Shown: positions 1-11,007 of the stretch, in pieces | Position numbering within the stretch: position 1 is the first letter of the stretch | Layout of the letters: each line of letters starts with the position of its first letter | Assembly: GCF_022430545.2 (NCBI RefSeq) | Contig: NZ_CP092488.2 | Coordinates: forward strand, 4,650,001-4,714,000 | Length of the DNA: 64,000 bases | Direction of reading: 5' to 3' | From: Mycobacterium paraterrae | GTDB taxonomy: Bacteria > Actinomycetota > Actinomycetes > Mycobacteriales > Mycobacteriaceae | The notes under the pieces: generated by a model | Databases searched by the model: none | Told to the model about the DNA's origin: nothing | Seen by the model: the letters and a program-made list of their open reading frames with translations, nothing else | Translations under genes and position numbers: made by a program

Positions 1-17
1 GCTGCGATCCCGATCAT
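1..17 (-). CDS. Start of small basic membrane protein (DUF1290, Rv1824-like), cut by window edge
   Basis: Only the first five full codons are visible, reading M-I-G-I-A from an ATG at 15-17, with a GAGGAG ribosome site about ten bases upstream. It lies directly after the DUF881 gene on the same strand. In M. tuberculosis the gene next to the pgsA2/Rv1823 pair is Rv1824, a small basic membrane protein whose N-terminus begins in a similar way as I remember it. The call rests on position and these few residues, so it is tentative. Confidence 0.5.
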
Positions 18-51
18 CGGCGCTTTGCTCCTCTTCGTTGGAATTTCCGCA

Positions 52-966
52 CTACGAACCAATCTGTCTGGCGAACTTGACATCTCGCACGGCCCCGGCC
101 GGCAGAGTGAGGTTGTCCTTGATGCTGACGTCGACACCGACTCCGTACGAGGCTTCCAGAAGTCGCAGCCGGCGCAACCCGGGACTGTTGTCGAACATTT
201 CCTGCATGCCATGCGGCGGCCCGACCGCGAGAACGGCGTACGGGCTGGTGGTCGGGTTGTTGTCGACGAGAATCGCGCCACCGGCCTGCCGAATGGTGAC
301 GTTCGGGCCGATCCGGACACCGTCTACCGAGATCGCCTCGGCGCCGCTGGCCCACAGCGAATTGACCACCAGCTGAAGGTCGCGGTCGAGGATGATCTGC
401 CGACTGCCGGCGACGCGCTGCTTGGACACGTCGGACAGATTCGGCCCGACGGCGGGCTCGGTCACGGTCACGCTCAAGCCCGGGCCGGTGACCGGGGTGC
501 TCGCGGCGGCCAGGCTGAGTCGGTCCAGGCTGGCGAGCAACCGCTGTCCCGCGGCATCCTCGGCCAGTGCCCTGCTTTGCACCTCATCACGTTGCGCTGC
601 AAGCGTATTGCGCTCCTTGGTGAGCCGGCCCGTCGTCGCCTCCTCCGAGCGAACTCCGGACGCCAGCACGCGCTGCGCTGCGCTCACACCGGGGGCGACC
701 AGCCGGGCCTGGGCGACCGCAGCGGCGAACACAGCCGCCACCAGCAGCGCCGCCAGCGCCTGCCACAACCAGTTCTGGGCGCGCGCACGGTCCGCCGGCT
801 TCTCGCCGGAATCCCGTTTCGCGGCCGCGGCCGCGTATCCGGGGTCCAAATGCTCGGAAAGCAACGCACGCAGCAATGACGGCACCGGAATTCGCTGCGC
901 CCGCCCGGCCTCGTGCGCGTTGAGCCCGGAATAAGGCTCGTAACCGCCCAGTGCCGGGTCAGGCAT
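52..966 (-). CDS. DUF881 membrane-anchored protein (Rv1823-like)
   Basis: The product has 304 residues. A cytoplasmic N-terminal segment of about 65 residues is followed by one membrane helix (about 66-86), a stretch rich in Ala, Glu and Arg that is likely a coiled coil (about 95-145), and a C-terminal domain typical of DUF881 proteins. DUF881 genes in actinobacteria and firmicutes sit beside small basic protein genes and pgsA-type genes. The exact role is unknown, though an envelope or division link is often suggested. The start overlaps the end of pgsA2 by eight bases, so the two are probably translated together. Confidence 0.8.
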   Translation of the reverse strand: MPDPALGGYEPYSGLNAHEAGRAQRIPVPSLLRALLSEHLDPGYAAAAAKRDSGEKPADRARAQNWLWQALAALLVAAVFAAAVAQARLVAPGVSAAQRVLASGVRSEEATTGRLTKERNTLAAQRDEVQSRALAEDAAGQRLLASLDRLSLAAASTPVTGPGLSVTVTEPAVGPNLSDVSKQRVAGSRQIILDRDLQLVVNSLWASGAEAISVDGVRIGPNVTIRQAGGAILVDNNPTTSPYAVLAVGPPHGMQEMFDNSPGLRRLRLLEASYGVGVDVSIKDNLTLPAGAVRDVKFARQIGS

Positions 967-1555
967 TGCGCACCCTTACCGCCGGCAACCGGCGCAGCAC
1001 GATGACCACCTGCCAGGCGTAGACCATGAACGACCACAGGTACATGTAGGTTCCCCAGATCAAAAAGGCCCAGCCGCAAGCCAATACGACTCGGCTCCAC
1101 TGGGCGTCGAACTGGCCGAGCAGGATCAGCGGGAAGGCCGACATCAACGCGAACGTCGCGGCCTTGCCGACGTAGATCACCGGCAGCGCGGTGATCCCGC
1201 GGGTGCGCAGCAGCGGCAGCTCGGCGGCCAGCAGCACGTCGCGCACCAGCAAGACCGCGATGATCCACCACGGCAGGATGTGCGCCAGTCCGAACGCGAT
1301 CGGCGTGGTCACCATGTAGAGGCGGTCGACGAGTGGATCGAGGTACGCCCCCAACTTCGACGACTGATTCATCAGTCGGGCGATCTTGCCGTCCGCCCAG
1401 TCGGATACGCCGCTGAAGATCAGGATGCCCAGCGCGACAGCGTCGGCGTGGGCGACCAGCAGCGCGTAGAGGAAGACCGGGATCAGGACCAACCGGAGCC
1501 CGCTGAGCACGTTGGGCACCGTCAGCAGCCGGTCGTGGGCGGGCGGCCGGTTCAT
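959..1555 (-). CDS. pgsA2: CDP-alcohol phosphatidyltransferase (PgsA2-like)
   Basis: This 198-residue membrane protein carries the full CDP-alcohol phosphotransferase signature: D52, D55-G56, A59-R60, G69, D73 and D77, with the usual spacing. Enzymes of this family transfer a phosphatidyl group from CDP-diacylglycerol to an alcohol such as glycerol phosphate or inositol in the plasma membrane. About six hydrophobic helices are visible. Position between secA2 and the DUF881 gene matches M. tuberculosis pgsA2 (Rv1822). The alcohol acceptor cannot be read from the sequence. It lies 67 bases after secA2 and is likely in the same transcript. Confidence 0.88.
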   Translation of the reverse strand: MNRPPAHDRLLTVPNVLSGLRLVLIPVFLYALLVAHADAVALGILIFSGVSDWADGKIARLMNQSSKLGAYLDPLVDRLYMVTTPIAFGLAHILPWWIIAVLLVRDVLLAAELPLLRTRGITALPVIYVGKAATFALMSAFPLILLGQFDAQWSRVVLACGWAFLIWGTYMYLWSFMVYAWQVVIVLRRLPAVRVRNA

Positions 1556-1622
1556 GTGCGGGGAGCTTACGCCCGACGACGATGCTCGCCGTGTAACGGC
1601 GTGAGGAGGAGGCGGGCGATCA

Positions 1623-3947
1623 TCATCTGAAGATGCCGGGAAGGCTCAGCGCGGAAAGCGAATCGTCGGACAGCGGGTTGTCGTGCACCATGTAAGTCCA
1701 CGTCGAGGTCGGACGGGCCAACTTCGACAGATCGACGCCCGGCTCGTCTTCGATGGACGTCGAGGTTTCGAAGGTTTGCTGTGCGGCTTCGATAGCGTCG
1801 GCGGCCAGCGACGCGAAGGCGTCGACAGCCATCCGGTGGAACTCGTCGAGCGGGTTCTGCCGCCCGAGGGCACGCAAGTGGATGCTCTCCCGAATGTCGG
1901 CCAGGTAGGCCAGGTGATCGGCCCACCCGCGGTCGAGATGGAACAGCATGATCAGCCGGCAGATCTTTTCCAGCTGCTCCTCTGAAAGCCGTTCGGACAG
2001 TTCCTTGTAACGCTCGGGGGCGAGCTCGGCAAGCTCCTCGCGCGCCGCCGCGGTGCTCAGCAAGGTGTTGCGCCGTTCGACGATGATCGCGCGCTGCTGG
2101 GCCGTCAGCTGGTTGTATCGCCAGGTGTTGGCGTGCACGTCGAGCAGACGGCCCTCGGCGACGCGCTGAGCGTGCTCGAGCAGGCCGACGACCTTGTTGC
2201 TGACGATACGGCCGTCCTCGTCAGTCTGCATGGGCAGCTTGTTGGGTTCGAGGTTGGCCGCCGCAACGTCGTCTTGCCAGCTGGAGAAGAACACCGTCGA
2301 ACCCGGGTCACCCTGGCGGCCTGCGCGGCCGCGCAACTGGTTATCCAGCCGCGCGGTGTGGTGGCGCCCGGTGCCGACGACGTGCAGACCGCCGAGCTCG
2401 ACCACTTTGTCGTGGTCGCTCTCGTCTGATCCGCCGAGCCGGATGTCGGTGCCGCGGCCGGCCATCTGGGTCGAGACCGTAACGGCCCCCAGTTTTCCAG
2501 CCTCGGCGATTACCGAGGCCTCCTCGGCGTCGTTCTTGGCGTTCAGGACCACCGCGGGCACACCCCGGCGCTGCAGGCGCTCGTGCAGCTCTTCGGATTC
2601 GGCCACGTCGTGTGTGCCGACCAGAACCGGCTGCCCGGTTTCGTGGACATCGATGATGTGGGCGATGATCGCGTCGATTTTCGCCGCGGCGGTGATATAG
2701 ACCCGGTCGGGTTCGTCTTCACGGATGTTTGGCGTATTCGGCTCGATCGGCGACACCCCGAGCTTGTAGAACTGACGAAGCTGTTCGCCTGCGGCCAACG
2801 CGGTTCCGGTCATGCCACACACGGTGGGATAGCGGTCGATCAGGGCCTGCACAGTGATGGTGTCGAGCACTTCCCCGGTTTCGGTGGTCTCGATGCCTTC
2901 CTTGGCCTCCACCGCCGCCTGCAGACCGTCGGGCCAGCGCTGCAATTGGGCGATCCGGCCACGCGACGAGTTGATCAGATGGACTGCGTCGTCGCGCACG
3001 ATGTAGTGCACGTCGCGGTGCAGCAGGACGTGCGCGTGCAACGCGACGTTGACCTCGGTGAGCGTCGTGCCGACGTGCTCTTCGGAATAGAGATCGATTC
3101 CGCCGAGCTGCTTTTCGAGCCGGTGAGCTCCGGCCTCGGTCAGATGCACGTTGCGGTTGTCGGAGTCGGTTTCGTAGTGCTCGCCGGGCTGCAACTGCCC
3201 GACCAGCCGGATGATCTCCAGCCGCGGTTGTTCGCGGTGGCTGGTGCCGGCCAGCACCAGCGGCACAAGCGCTTCGTCGACCAGCACCGAGTCGGCTTCG
3301 TCGATCAGGGCGACATCGGGGTTCGGCGACACCAGGTCGTCGACGTCGGTGACCAACTGGTCGCGCAACACGTCGAAGCCGATCTCGTTCACCGAGGCGT
3401 AGGTGACGTTGCGCTTGTAGGCCGCGCGCCGCTCGTCAGCGGTCGACTCACCAGTCACCCAGCCGACGGTGACGCCCAGCGCCTCGAGCAGCGGACCCAT
3501 CCATTCGGCGTCGCGGCGGGCCAGATAGTCGTTGATGGTGACGACGTGGACGTGTCGGCCGCCCAGCGCATAACCGGCGGCTGCGATCGCGCCCGATAGG
3601 GTCTTGCCTTCGCCGGTCGCCATTTCGACGACATCGCCGGCCAGCATGCGCAACGCCCCGAGCAACTGCACGTCGAATGGTCGCAGCCCGGTCGCCCGTT
3701 CGGCGGCCTCCCGCGCGATCGCCAGGAACTGCGGAATGTCGTCCGAGTCGGCCAGGTCGTCCAATTTGAGCAGGCCGGCCGCCTTGCGCAATTGCTCGTC
3801 GTCGAGCCCCGCCGCCTTCTCGCCGTACTCACCGGATGCGGTGACCTGGGCCAGCGAGCGGCCCAGGTTCTTGTCGGTGCTGGCGCCGAGCAGTCGCCAG
3901 AAGCGGCCGCTCAGGCGGCTCGACGTTGAGCTGGTGGTCTTTGGCAC
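1623..3947 (-). CDS. secA2: Accessory Sec translocase ATPase SecA2
   Basis: The 774-residue product has the SecA layout. A Walker A motif (GEGKT, about 112-116) lies in the first nucleotide-binding fold, with a DEAD box at about 216-219. A second helicase fold follows, containing GTHDVAES and a QMAGRGTDI block, and then a helical scaffold. It is shorter than SecA1 (about 900 or more residues) and lacks the Cys-rich zinc tail, both typical of mycobacterial SecA2. SecA2 exports a small set of proteins through SecYEG. Position between ilvG and pgsA2 matches Rv1821. The ATG start lies 41 bases after the ilvG stop. Confidence 0.95.
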   Translation of the reverse strand: MPKTTSSTSSRLSGRFWRLLGASTDKNLGRSLAQVTASGEYGEKAAGLDDEQLRKAAGLLKLDDLADSDDIPQFLAIAREAAERATGLRPFDVQLLGALRMLAGDVVEMATGEGKTLSGAIAAAGYALGGRHVHVVTINDYLARRDAEWMGPLLEALGVTVGWVTGESTADERRAAYKRNVTYASVNEIGFDVLRDQLVTDVDDLVSPNPDVALIDEADSVLVDEALVPLVLAGTSHREQPRLEIIRLVGQLQPGEHYETDSDNRNVHLTEAGAHRLEKQLGGIDLYSEEHVGTTLTEVNVALHAHVLLHRDVHYIVRDDAVHLINSSRGRIAQLQRWPDGLQAAVEAKEGIETTETGEVLDTITVQALIDRYPTVCGMTGTALAAGEQLRQFYKLGVSPIEPNTPNIREDEPDRVYITAAAKIDAIIAHIIDVHETGQPVLVGTHDVAESEELHERLQRRGVPAVVLNAKNDAEEASVIAEAGKLGAVTVSTQMAGRGTDIRLGGSDESDHDKVVELGGLHVVGTGRHHTARLDNQLRGRAGRQGDPGSTVFFSSWQDDVAAANLEPNKLPMQTDEDGRIVSNKVVGLLEHAQRVAEGRLLDVHANTWRYNQLTAQQRAIIVERRNTLLSTAAAREELAELAPERYKELSERLSEEQLEKICRLIMLFHLDRGWADHLAYLADIRESIHLRALGRQNPLDEFHRMAVDAFASLAADAIEAAQQTFETSTSIEDEPGVDLSKLARPTSTWTYMVHDNPLSDDSLSALSLPGIFR

Positions 3948-3988
3948 AGGTCAACGGTACTAGCCACCGCGGCACCGCAGCAGAAAGG

Positions 3989-5635
3989 TCAGGCGAGGTT
4001 CGACCGGCGCGGGTAGGCGACGTCGGGATCGGTCAGCACGTTGACGACGGCCGGCAGACCGCTGTCGAAGGCCCGGGCCAGCGCCGGCCGCAGCTCGGCC
4101 GGCGTCGAGACCAGCTCGCCGTGGCCGCCGAGGGCACGCACCACCTCGTCGTAGCGGGTCTCCGGGCGCAATTCGGCCACCACCGAATAGCCGTACAGGG
4201 CCATCATCGGGTGGTGTTCGAGGGCCCAGATGCCGTTGTTGCCGATCACCGACACAACGGGAACGTTGTGGCGCGCCAACGTATCCCACTCCATGCCGCT
4301 GAACCCGAAGGCGCCGTCGCCCTGCAGCAACACCACCTGCCGGTCTGGCCGGGCCAGCTTGGCGGCCAACGCATATCCGGGCCCGGAGCCAAGGCATCCG
4401 AACGGGCCGCTGTCCAGCCAGGCGCCGGGCACATAGCTGTCGATCACCCGGCCCGCGTAGGAGCCGAAATCGCCGGCGTCGACCACGACGATCGCGTCCC
4501 GGTCGAGCATGGGCGCGAGCTCGGCATAAACGCGCATTGGGTGCAGCGGGCTGCGGTCGTCCGCCAATTCCGCCCGCTCCCGCTCGCGCGCAGCCGTCTC
4601 GGTCGCGCGGAGGCCGGCGACCCACTCCTCAGGGCTCGAGGTCTCCGCGCGGGGCGTCTCGCTGAGCACCGTCAACGTCGCCGCCAGATCACCGTAGAGC
4701 GCGGCGGCGACCGGCCGGGGATGCTGTCGATCGGGCTGCACCCGGTCGGCCACGATCAGCTGGGTCTCGGGCCCGAACAGGCCGCCGAAGCCGAGCCGAA
4801 AATCCATCGGCACGCCGATGACCACCGCAACGTCGGCCTCCCCCAACGCTTTTGAGCGCGCTCGGGAAAACGCAAGCGGATGGTCGGCGGGCACTGTGCC
4901 GCGGGCCATACCGTTCATCAGCACCGGTATGCGCCGCTGTTCGGCCAACCGCAGCAGCGCCTCCTCGGCGTGCCCCCACCACACGTTGGTGCCGGCCATG
5001 ATCACCGGCCGCTCGGCGGATGCGAGCAGGCCGAGCGCGCGATCCAGCGCGTCACCGTCGGGCAGGGTCGATTCCGGCGGAACGGTCAACGCACCGGGCT
5101 GATCGGCGTCGGCGGCCATCGAGAAGACGTGGTCCATCGGGAAGTCGATGAACGCGACGCCCGACGGCGCGCCGACCGTCGCCCGCAGTGCATCGTCGAT
5201 CAAACCGCTGACGGCCTCCGCGGAGGGGGCCGTCGCGGCGAATCGTGTCAGCGGCGCCACGAAGGGCACGTGGTCGATCTCCTGTAGCGACCCCATGCCC
5301 CAACGGCCGGCGGGCGCACGTCCGCCGAGGACCAGCAGCGGCGACGAGTTCTGCTGGGCGGCGGCCATGGCGCTCATGCCGTTCGTCACGCCCGGGCCCG
5401 CGGTCAGCGCGGCGACTCCGGGCTGACGCGTCACCTTCGACCAGCCTTCGGCGGCGAACGCGGCGGTCTGCTCGTGGCGGGTGTCGATCAGCCGGATGCC
5501 CTCGCTGCGGCAGCCGTCGTAGATCGAGAACAGATGGCCGCCGGACAACGTGAAGATGGTGTCGATCCCGCTGGCCTTGAGTCGGCGTGCGATCAGTTGT
5601 CCGGCATGGAAGGTGTGGTCGGCATCGTTGCCCAT
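3989..5635 (-). CDS. ilvG: Thiamine diphosphate-dependent enzyme, acetolactate synthase large-subunit-like
   Basis: The product has 548 residues with the three-domain ThDP enzyme layout. The catalytic Glu that activates the cofactor is at about 63 (AAEGW context), a central Rossmann-like domain follows, and the C-terminal ThDP-binding motif runs from GDG to the NN pair near residues 435-465. The family includes acetolactate synthases, oxalyl-CoA decarboxylases and similar lyases. M. tuberculosis calls the syntenic gene ilvG (Rv1820), but its true substrate is unproven and no regulatory subunit gene is adjacent here. It heads the minus-strand run that leads into secA2 and is divergent from the ABC transporter across 94 bases. 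Confidence 0.85.
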   Translation of the reverse strand: MGNDADHTFHAGQLIARRLKASGIDTIFTLSGGHLFSIYDGCRSEGIRLIDTRHEQTAAFAAEGWSKVTRQPGVAALTAGPGVTNGMSAMAAAQQNSSPLLVLGGRAPAGRWGMGSLQEIDHVPFVAPLTRFAATAPSAEAVSGLIDDALRATVGAPSGVAFIDFPMDHVFSMAADADQPGALTVPPESTLPDGDALDRALGLLASAERPVIMAGTNVWWGHAEEALLRLAEQRRIPVLMNGMARGTVPADHPLAFSRARSKALGEADVAVVIGVPMDFRLGFGGLFGPETQLIVADRVQPDRQHPRPVAAALYGDLAATLTVLSETPRAETSSPEEWVAGLRATETAARERERAELADDRSPLHPMRVYAELAPMLDRDAIVVVDAGDFGSYAGRVIDSYVPGAWLDSGPFGCLGSGPGYALAAKLARPDRQVVLLQGDGAFGFSGMEWDTLARHNVPVVSVIGNNGIWALEHHPMMALYGYSVVAELRPETRYDEVVRALGGHGELVSTPAELRPALARAFDSGLPAVVNVLTDPDVAYPRRSNLA

Positions 5636-5729
5636 GGGCGCAGCCTATCGGCCGTCCTACGGTACTTTCGCGGGGAAGCATCCACTGTGACGGCGGCCGG
5701 AGGGCCCACGTCAGCGAGGAGACGCGATC

Positions 5730-7649
5730 TTGGAGCCCAAGCCATTCAAGCCGTCCATCGACTGGGCACAAGCGACCACAGAGTCTTTGTGGTGGCTGGC
5801 GAAAGGCTGGTTGATCGCCGCGGTGTGTGTGCTGGTGGTGCTGGTTCTGCTGCGCTTCTTCACCACGTGGGGTCGGCAGTACTGGCGGATCACCGGCGGC
5901 TACTTCACCGGGCGGCATGCGGTGCCGACATGGCTACAGCTGTCGTTGCTGTTGTTGTTGGTGCTGGGACTGGTCCGGCTCTCGGTTTTGCTCAGTTATC
6001 AGAGCAACGACATGTTCAGCGCATTGCAGACGGCGTTCATGGGCACCGCGTCCGGCGACGCCGTTGCCAAGCAGTCGGGGATTCACGGTTTCTATTCGTC
6101 GCTGGTGCACTTCAGTGTGTTGGCGACGCTGTGGATCGGGCGAGTCATGCTCGACATCTATCTCACCCAGCGGTTCATCATCGGGTGGCGGATCTGGCTG
6201 ACTGGCCACCTGACCGACGACTGGCTGAACGGGCGGGCGTATTACCGAGATCTGTTCATCGACAACACCATTGACAACCCGGACCAGCGGATCCAGCAGG
6301 ACGTCGACATCTTCACCGCCGGCGTCGGCGGCACTCCCAACATCCCTCAGAATGACACCTCGAGCACCCTGCTGTTCGGCGCGGTGAAGTCGGTGGTATC
6401 GGTGATCTCGTTCGCCGCGATCCTGTGGAATCTGTCTGGGCCGCTCAAGCTCGCAGGCATCGTCCTTCCGCGAGCGATGTTCTGGATCGTCATCGTCTAT
6501 GTGTCGATCGCGACGATCGTCGCGTTCGTGCTTGGTCGCCCGCTGATCTGGTTGAGCTTCAACAACGAGAAGCTCAACGCGGCCTTCCGGTACGCCTTGG
6601 TCAGGCTTCGGGACGCCGCCGAAGCGGTCGGCTTCTACCGGGGCGAGGTGGTCGAGCGATCGACGCTGCAGGGACGTTTCGATCCGCTCATCGGCAACTA
6701 CCGGCGTTATGTGCGTCGGACCGTCGGCTTCCTCGGCTGGAATGCCTCGATGTCGCAGGCGATCGTCCCGCTGCCGTGGCTCGTTCAAGCGCCACGACTG
6801 TTCGCGGGCCAGATCGCCTTTGGTGACGTCACGCAGACGGCGACCGCGTTCGGTGAAATCCACGACTCACTCTCGTTCTTCCGCAACAACTATGACGCGT
6901 TCGCCGCGTTCCGCGCCGCGATCATCCGTCTGTACGGGCTGGTCGACGCCAACGCCAAGGGCCGCGATCTACCCGCGGTGTTGACCCGTCCCACCGACGA
7001 CGGCTCGGTCGAGTTCGACGGCGTCGAGGTGCGCACCCCTGATGGCGACCCACTGGTCGACCCACTCGATGTGCGGCTGGAATCCGGTCAGTCTCTAGTG
7101 ATCACCGGGCAGTCGGGTGCGGGCAAGACCACCCTGCTCCGCAGCCTGGCCGAATTGTGGCCGTATGCGTCGGGCACGCTGCGTTGCCCGGAGGGTGACA
7201 ACGCGACGATGTTCCTGTCGCAGCTGCCCTATGTTCCGTTGGGCGATCTGCGAACCGTCGTCGCCTACCCGAAGGCACCGACTGACATTTCCGACGAGAC
7301 GCTGAACCAGACGCTGACCAAGGTCGCGCTCGCTCCGTTGACTGAGCGACTCGACGAGGTACGCGACTGGGCGAAGGTGCTCTCCCCCGGCGAGCAGCAA
7401 CGTGTGGCGTTCGCGCGCATCCTGCTGACCAAGCCGAAGGCGGTCTTCCTCGACGAGAGCACCTCAGCGCTCGACGAAGGACTCGAGCACGCGCTATACC
7501 AGTTGTTGCACAACGAATTACCGGAGTGCATCGTGGTCAGCGTCAGCCATCGACCGGCAGTCGAGACGTTCCACGAGCAACATCTCGAGCTGCTCGGTGG
7601 AGGCCCGTGGCGGCTGAGCGCCGTCGGCAAGGAAAGCGCTCCGGTCTAG
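5730..7649 (+). CDS. bacA: BacA/SbmA-type ABC transporter (Rv1819c-like, cobalamin/hydrophilic solute importer)
   Basis: The 639-residue half-transporter has an SbmA/BacA membrane domain (about 1-400) fused to an ABC ATPase. Visible motifs are Walker A GQSGAGKT (about 459-466), signature SPGEQQ (about 552), Walker B VFLDES (about 570) and a following SVSHR H-loop. The length equals that of M. tuberculosis Rv1819c, which imports vitamin B12 and other hydrophilic molecules. The start is a TTG at 5730 preceded by a GAGGAG site at about 5715. It ends convergently with the flavoprotein gene: the CTAG at 7646-7649 provides both stop codons. PE_PGRS33, next to this gene in M. tuberculosis, is absent. 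Confidence 0.93.
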   Translation: MEPKPFKPSIDWAQATTESLWWLAKGWLIAAVCVLVVLVLLRFFTTWGRQYWRITGGYFTGRHAVPTWLQLSLLLLLVLGLVRLSVLLSYQSNDMFSALQTAFMGTASGDAVAKQSGIHGFYSSLVHFSVLATLWIGRVMLDIYLTQRFIIGWRIWLTGHLTDDWLNGRAYYRDLFIDNTIDNPDQRIQQDVDIFTAGVGGTPNIPQNDTSSTLLFGAVKSVVSVISFAAILWNLSGPLKLAGIVLPRAMFWIVIVYVSIATIVAFVLGRPLIWLSFNNEKLNAAFRYALVRLRDAAEAVGFYRGEVVERSTLQGRFDPLIGNYRRYVRRTVGFLGWNASMSQAIVPLPWLVQAPRLFAGQIAFGDVTQTATAFGEIHDSLSFFRNNYDAFAAFRAAIIRLYGLVDANAKGRDLPAVLTRPTDDGSVEFDGVEVRTPDGDPLVDPLDVRLESGQSLVITGQSGAGKTTLLRSLAELWPYASGTLRCPEGDNATMFLSQLPYVPLGDLRTVVAYPKAPTDISDETLNQTLTKVALAPLTERLDEVRDWAKVLSPGEQQRVAFARILLTKPKAVFLDESTSALDEGLEHALYQLLHNELPECIVVSVSHRPAVETFHEQHLELLGGGPWRLSAVGKESAPV

Positions 7650-9130
7650 CGATTCGTGGCCGCGTGCGTTCCCGCGCGGCGGCCGAAGAACGATCCCTCA
7701 CCGAGCTGGGTACCGCTGGCGTAGCCCTTGCCGTCCTGGGCGATGTTGGAGGCACACGCGCCCACCGCGTACAAACCGGGGATGACGCTGCCGTCACTGC
7801 GCTTTACCTGACCGTCGACTGTGACCGCGAGACCTCCCATGGTGAAACCGGAGTACATCGCCCGCCCGAGCGACAGGTCGAACACGGCCCACGGCCCGTT
7901 GTCTTGGGGCGCAAGGTAATCCGGCTGTTTGTGGAAGTCCGGATCCTCACCCTTGGCCGCGAACTCGTTGTAGCGTTCCAACGTCGCGGCCACATTGCCC
8001 GCAGGAATCTCGAGCGCGGTCTCGAGTTCGTCTATCGTTTCGTAGCCGTCGAGAAATTTGATCAGCGGCATCGCCGGCATCTCGGTGTGCGCCTCGTCGA
8101 CGATCAGGTACGCGGTTTGGTCCGGTTGCTCCAGCACGAAAGCCGATGTGCGCGAATGGTAAGAGTCTTCGGCGACGAAGCGTTTGCCCTCCTTGTTGAC
8201 GATCACACCGGTAAGCAGGATCTCGGGCGGATAGGCGGCGGCAGTGATGAACTTCTCGTTCATGTTCTCGGCGACGCCGCCCGCCGATACACCCATCCGT
8301 AGGCCGAGGCCGTCGTCGTTGGGGTTGCCCAAGATATAGGGCGCCACCAATCCGTGGTGCTTGGTGCGCCGCGGCTGCCCCAACTCCGGTGTGTATTCGG
8401 CGACCATCTCGGGGTTCATTGCGAACCCACCAGCCGCGATGATGACCGAGTTGGCTTTGACGGCACCGGTTTCGGTGAAGTGCTTCCACGCGACGCCCAC
8501 CACCGCACCGCCCTCGTCCACGACGAGGTTGGTGGCACCTGTCTCGTAGCGGAATTGCACGCCCAGGCTCTCGGCCCGCTTGACCAACAACTCGATCACC
8601 ATCGATGCGCCCCCCAGCTCGCCCGGCACCGGCACCGAATGCCCACGCGGCGACGGGACGGCCTGCTCGCAGAACGGCCAGACCTTTTCGTTGCCGGTGT
8701 AGCTCAAGCCTTCGGTACCCGGCGGAACGACCACCTTGCCCGGGTAGAAGCTGCGCTCGAACTGAAAGCCCAAATCCTCCAGCCAGTTGAAGTGATCGAC
8801 GCTTCCGTCGCTGTAGGCGCGGATCTTCTCGTGGTCCGGTTCCCGGGACACCGCGACAAGGTATTTGTACATCTCCTCGGCCGAATCGGGATGCCCGGTG
8901 GCCTCCTGAACCGCGGTGCCGCCGCCCAGGTAGAAGTGGCCGCCGGCCATCGCGGTCGTACCGCCGGCCGCGGCCGCCCGCTCCAACACCAGCACCCTGG
9001 CCCCAGTGGCCGCCGCGCTGACCGCCGCGCAGCCGCCACCGATGCCGAAACCAATGACCACCACGTCGACCTCGTCCGACCATGACTCGACATCGTTGGC
9101 CTGCAACGCTACTGGGATATCGGTATTCAA
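7646..9130 (-). CDS. FAD-binding flavoprotein of the fumarate reductase/ketosteroid dehydrogenase type (Rv1817-like)
   Basis: The product has 494 residues. An N-terminal dinucleotide-binding fold shows GFGIGGG near residues 27-33 and an ELER-type acidic end to the second strand. A catalytic domain of the succinate dehydrogenase/3-ketosteroid dehydrogenase type follows, and a C-terminal FAD contact [10 protein letters not shown] lies near residue 460. The likely role is a flavin-dependent oxidoreductase or dehydrogenase; the substrate is unknown. A TTG start at 9130 overlaps the stop of the VOC gene (TTGA), so the two are probably translationally coupled. It corresponds in position to Rv1817. 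Confidence 0.85.
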   Translation of the reverse strand: MNTDIPVALQANDVESWSDEVDVVVIGFGIGGGCAAVSAAATGARVLVLERAAAAGGTTAMAGGHFYLGGGTAVQEATGHPDSAEEMYKYLVAVSREPDHEKIRAYSDGSVDHFNWLEDLGFQFERSFYPGKVVVPPGTEGLSYTGNEKVWPFCEQAVPSPRGHSVPVPGELGGASMVIELLVKRAESLGVQFRYETGATNLVVDEGGAVVGVAWKHFTETGAVKANSVIIAAGGFAMNPEMVAEYTPELGQPRRTKHHGLVAPYILGNPNDDGLGLRMGVSAGGVAENMNEKFITAAAYPPEILLTGVIVNKEGKRFVAEDSYHSRTSAFVLEQPDQTAYLIVDEAHTEMPAMPLIKFLDGYETIDELETALEIPAGNVAATLERYNEFAAKGEDPDFHKQPDYLAPQDNGPWAVFDLSLGRAMYSGFTMGGLAVTVDGQVKRSDGSVIPGLYAVGACASNIAQDGKGYASGTQLGEGSFFGRRAGTHAATNR

Positions 9131-9627
9131 CTCTGCTCCTGCTTGATGTAGTCGAAAAACTGGCGCATCTCGGACGAGAAGTGTGCGATCTCTACGAAGG
9201 GAACCCCGTATTGCGGGGCGGCGAGGTAGGCGAATCGCATGCCACCGGGCATCACGCCCTGTTGGGGCACCGCAGCTCCCTGTTCGGCCGCGGCGGCCAG
9301 CACGGCGTCGAAGTCGTCCAGGGTGGCTGCCTCGACGCAGATGTGGTGCAGACCTGGTCCGTTACTCGCCAAAAAGTCACTATAGATATTAGGCCCGTGA
9401 ACCGGTTCGATCAGTTCGAGCTGCATCTCACCGAGGTAGCTCAGCGAGATGTTGGCGACGAAGTCGGCCGGTGCGCCGCGGTAGCTGCACGAGTCCGGGG
9501 CGAAATGGATCTCCGGCAGCCGCACCCACTTCTTGACTCCTAACAGCCCGGTGAGAGCCTTTTCTGTGCCGTCCAGGCCGTTGGTCACCCAGGCGGTTTG
9601 CACCGGAGATCCGAAACGAAGGCTCAT
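9127..9627 (-). CDS. VOC-superfamily (glyoxalase/bleomycin-resistance fold) protein
   Basis: The reading frame opens further upstream at 9654, but an ATG at 9627 gives a product of 166 residues starting MSLRFGSPVQ, which fits the usual beginning of a VOC domain. Two beta-alpha-beta-beta-beta modules can be followed, with metal-ligand candidates in the ISLSYLGEMQLELIEP stretch and in GLHHICVE. Such proteins are often lactoylglutathione-lyase-like isomerases or dioxygenases. It overlaps the flavoprotein gene and probably acts in the same pathway. Substrate unknown. Confidence 0.75.
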   Translation of the reverse strand: MSLRFGSPVQTAWVTNGLDGTEKALTGLLGVKKWVRLPEIHFAPDSCSYRGAPADFVANISLSYLGEMQLELIEPVHGPNIYSDFLASNGPGLHHICVEAATLDDFDAVLAAAAEQGAAVPQQGVMPGGMRFAYLAAPQYGVPFVEIAHFSSEMRQFFDYIKQEQS

Positions 9628-9728
9628 CGTCTCGCAGGATAACTCAGCATCCACCGCTGCTGAAACTACCGGTTTAACGTTGCCGCCGGCGCATCGTAAC
9701 GTGCTGCGGCTAGCGCGGTGAACACGTT

Positions 9729-10451
9729 CTAATTCCGACCCCAGGGGCGAAACGGAGCCGCGTCAGTCTGTGGGCGGGTCAGCACCGACAGGAGCAACCG
9801 CACCTGGGTGTCGAACACTGTCGGTACGTCACTGAGCGTGTCGGCGCCGTACTGGCCGAACACCTCGAGGCTGATGGCGCCCACGACGCCGGCCCAGATC
9901 GCAAAGCATTTCGCGATCACCGAATCGTCGCCGGGAAAACCGAATTCGCTTCGCAGCCGTTCGAAGTCAGACGAGACCGGTTCCGGTGCAGCGTGATTGG
10001 TCAACTTGATGTCACCGGTGGCGATACCGGCCGCGACGGCGTCGAAAAGTGCTCCGATCACCCGCGTCCCGGGTCCGACCGTGCGCTCGGCCGGCGCGTG
10101 ATAGCCGGGTACCGGGCTTCCGTAGAGCAGAGCCCAGCGCGCCGGGTGGGCAACGGCCCAGGCCCGGGCGGCGTGCGCGATCGCCAGAACGTCGTCGCTC
10201 CACACGTCCGGCTCGGCTTCGCGCTCCCGATCCACCGCATCGGCCAGTTCGGAGTAGGCGTCGATCACCAGCAGCGTCAACAAGTCGTCCCGGCTGGACA
10301 CGTAGCGGTAGACAGCCGACGACACCATGCCGAGGTCGCGGGCGATCGCGCGCAATGAGAGCCCGGCCGCGCCGTGCTCGATCAAATGGCGCCGACCGAG
10401 CTCGATGATCTGAGCTTCGGTGCGTTCGCGCGCGTCACGCCGCTTCGCCAT
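9729..10451 (-). CDS. TetR-family transcriptional regulator (Rv1816-like)
   Basis: The 240-residue product has an N-terminal TetR helix-turn-helix (about 10-60; LSLRAIARDLGMVSSAVYRY core) and a C-terminal ligand domain of the WHG type. It is divergent from an F420-type oxidoreductase gene. The 109-base space between them holds two palindromes that look like its operators (10472-10486 and 10522-10540). Autoregulation and control of the neighbour are therefore likely. In position and length it corresponds to Rv1816. Confidence 0.88.
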   Translation of the reverse strand: MAKRRDARERTEAQIIELGRRHLIEHGAAGLSLRAIARDLGMVSSAVYRYVSSRDDLLTLLVIDAYSELADAVDREREAEPDVWSDDVLAIAHAARAWAVAHPARWALLYGSPVPGYHAPAERTVGPGTRVIGALFDAVAAGIATGDIKLTNHAAPEPVSSDFERLRSEFGFPGDDSVIAKCFAIWAGVVGAISLEVFGQYGADTLSDVPTVFDTQVRLLLSVLTRPQTDAAPFRPWGRN

Positions 10452-10471
10452 CAGGCAAGTCTCGCATGAAT

Positions 10472-10486
10472 GAGAACAGTGCTCTT
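10472..10486. promoter_or_regulatory. Operator-like inverted repeat, site 1 of TetR/F420 gene intergenic region
   Basis: GAGAACA-G-TGCTCTT is an imperfect palindrome 20 bases upstream of the TetR start. It shares 13 of 15 positions with the palindrome at 10524-10538. Placement suggests control of tetR itself. Inference only. Confidence 0.6.
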
Positions 10487-10521
10487 GCTTTCTCGGCGCC
10501 GGTGTGTCACCGTCGAGTAAA

Positions 10522-10540
10522 TAGAGAGCAGTGCTCTCTA
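10522..10540. promoter_or_regulatory. Operator-like 19-bp palindrome, site 2
   Basis: TAGAGAGCA-G-TGCTCTCTA has nine-base arms that match perfectly around a single central base. It lies 20 bases upstream of the ATG at 10561, where a bound repressor would block transcription or initiation of the F420-type gene. Sharing the motif with site 1 supports a common regulator, most likely the adjacent TetR. Confidence 0.7.
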
Positions 10541-10560
10541 GCGCAGAGGGAGGATCTCCG

Positions 10561-11007
10561 ATGACAGTGCGCTATGACGAACCCAATGGCGTGGCCAAGG
10601 CGGCGAACGCCCTGATCCGCTGGCTGGCGGAGGCCGGCATCAGCATCGCCGGCACCCGGGCTCTGCGGGTGCGAGGGCGCAAGACCGGTCAGGTACGCCG
10701 CGTCGTGATCAATGTGCTGACCGTAGGCGACGTGGCATACCTGGTGTCGCCACGCGGTAACACGCAGTGGGCGCGCAACGTGCGCGCAGCCGGGTTCGTC
10801 GAGATCGGACCGGCGTGGCGACGTCACACGTTGCGGGCGACCGAGGTCGATGACGCGGCGAAGCCAGAGCTACTCCGGCGCTACCTGGCTCGGTGGTATT
10901 GGGAGGTCAAAGGGCATATCGCCGGCCTGACCCCGGATTCGAGCGACGAGCAGGTTCGCGCCGCGGCCCCATCGATCCCGGTCTTCGCGCTGACGGCCGG
11001 CGGCTAG
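10561..11007 (+). CDS. Deazaflavin (F420)-dependent nitroreductase-family protein, Ddn-like
   Basis: The 148-residue product has the single split-barrel domain of F420H2-dependent quinone reductases and nitroreductases. Markers are [10 protein letters not shown] near residues 39-48, a [19 protein letters not shown] segment, and [11 protein letters not shown]. These enzymes reduce quinones or nitroaromatics with F420H2, often at the membrane. The frame is open from 10531, but the ATG at 10561 follows a strong GAGGGAGG site. It is divergent from the TetR gene and sits behind operator site 2. Its stop overlaps the protease gene stop in a CTAG (11004-11007). Confidence 0.85.
   Translation: MTVRYDEPNGVAKAANALIRWLAEAGISIAGTRALRVRGRKTGQVRRVVINVLTVGDVAYLVSPRGNTQWARNVRAAGFVEIGPAWRRHTLRATEVDDAAKPELLRRYLARWYWEVKGHIAGLTPDSSDEQVRAAAPSIPVFALTAGG

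Noticed and set aside
25..879. 284-residue plus-strand frame opposite the DUF881 gene
   Set aside because: Shadow of a recognisable gene on the other strand; Arg/Gly/Gln-rich with no domain. Similar shadows opposite secA2, eccC5 and the PPE genes were left out.
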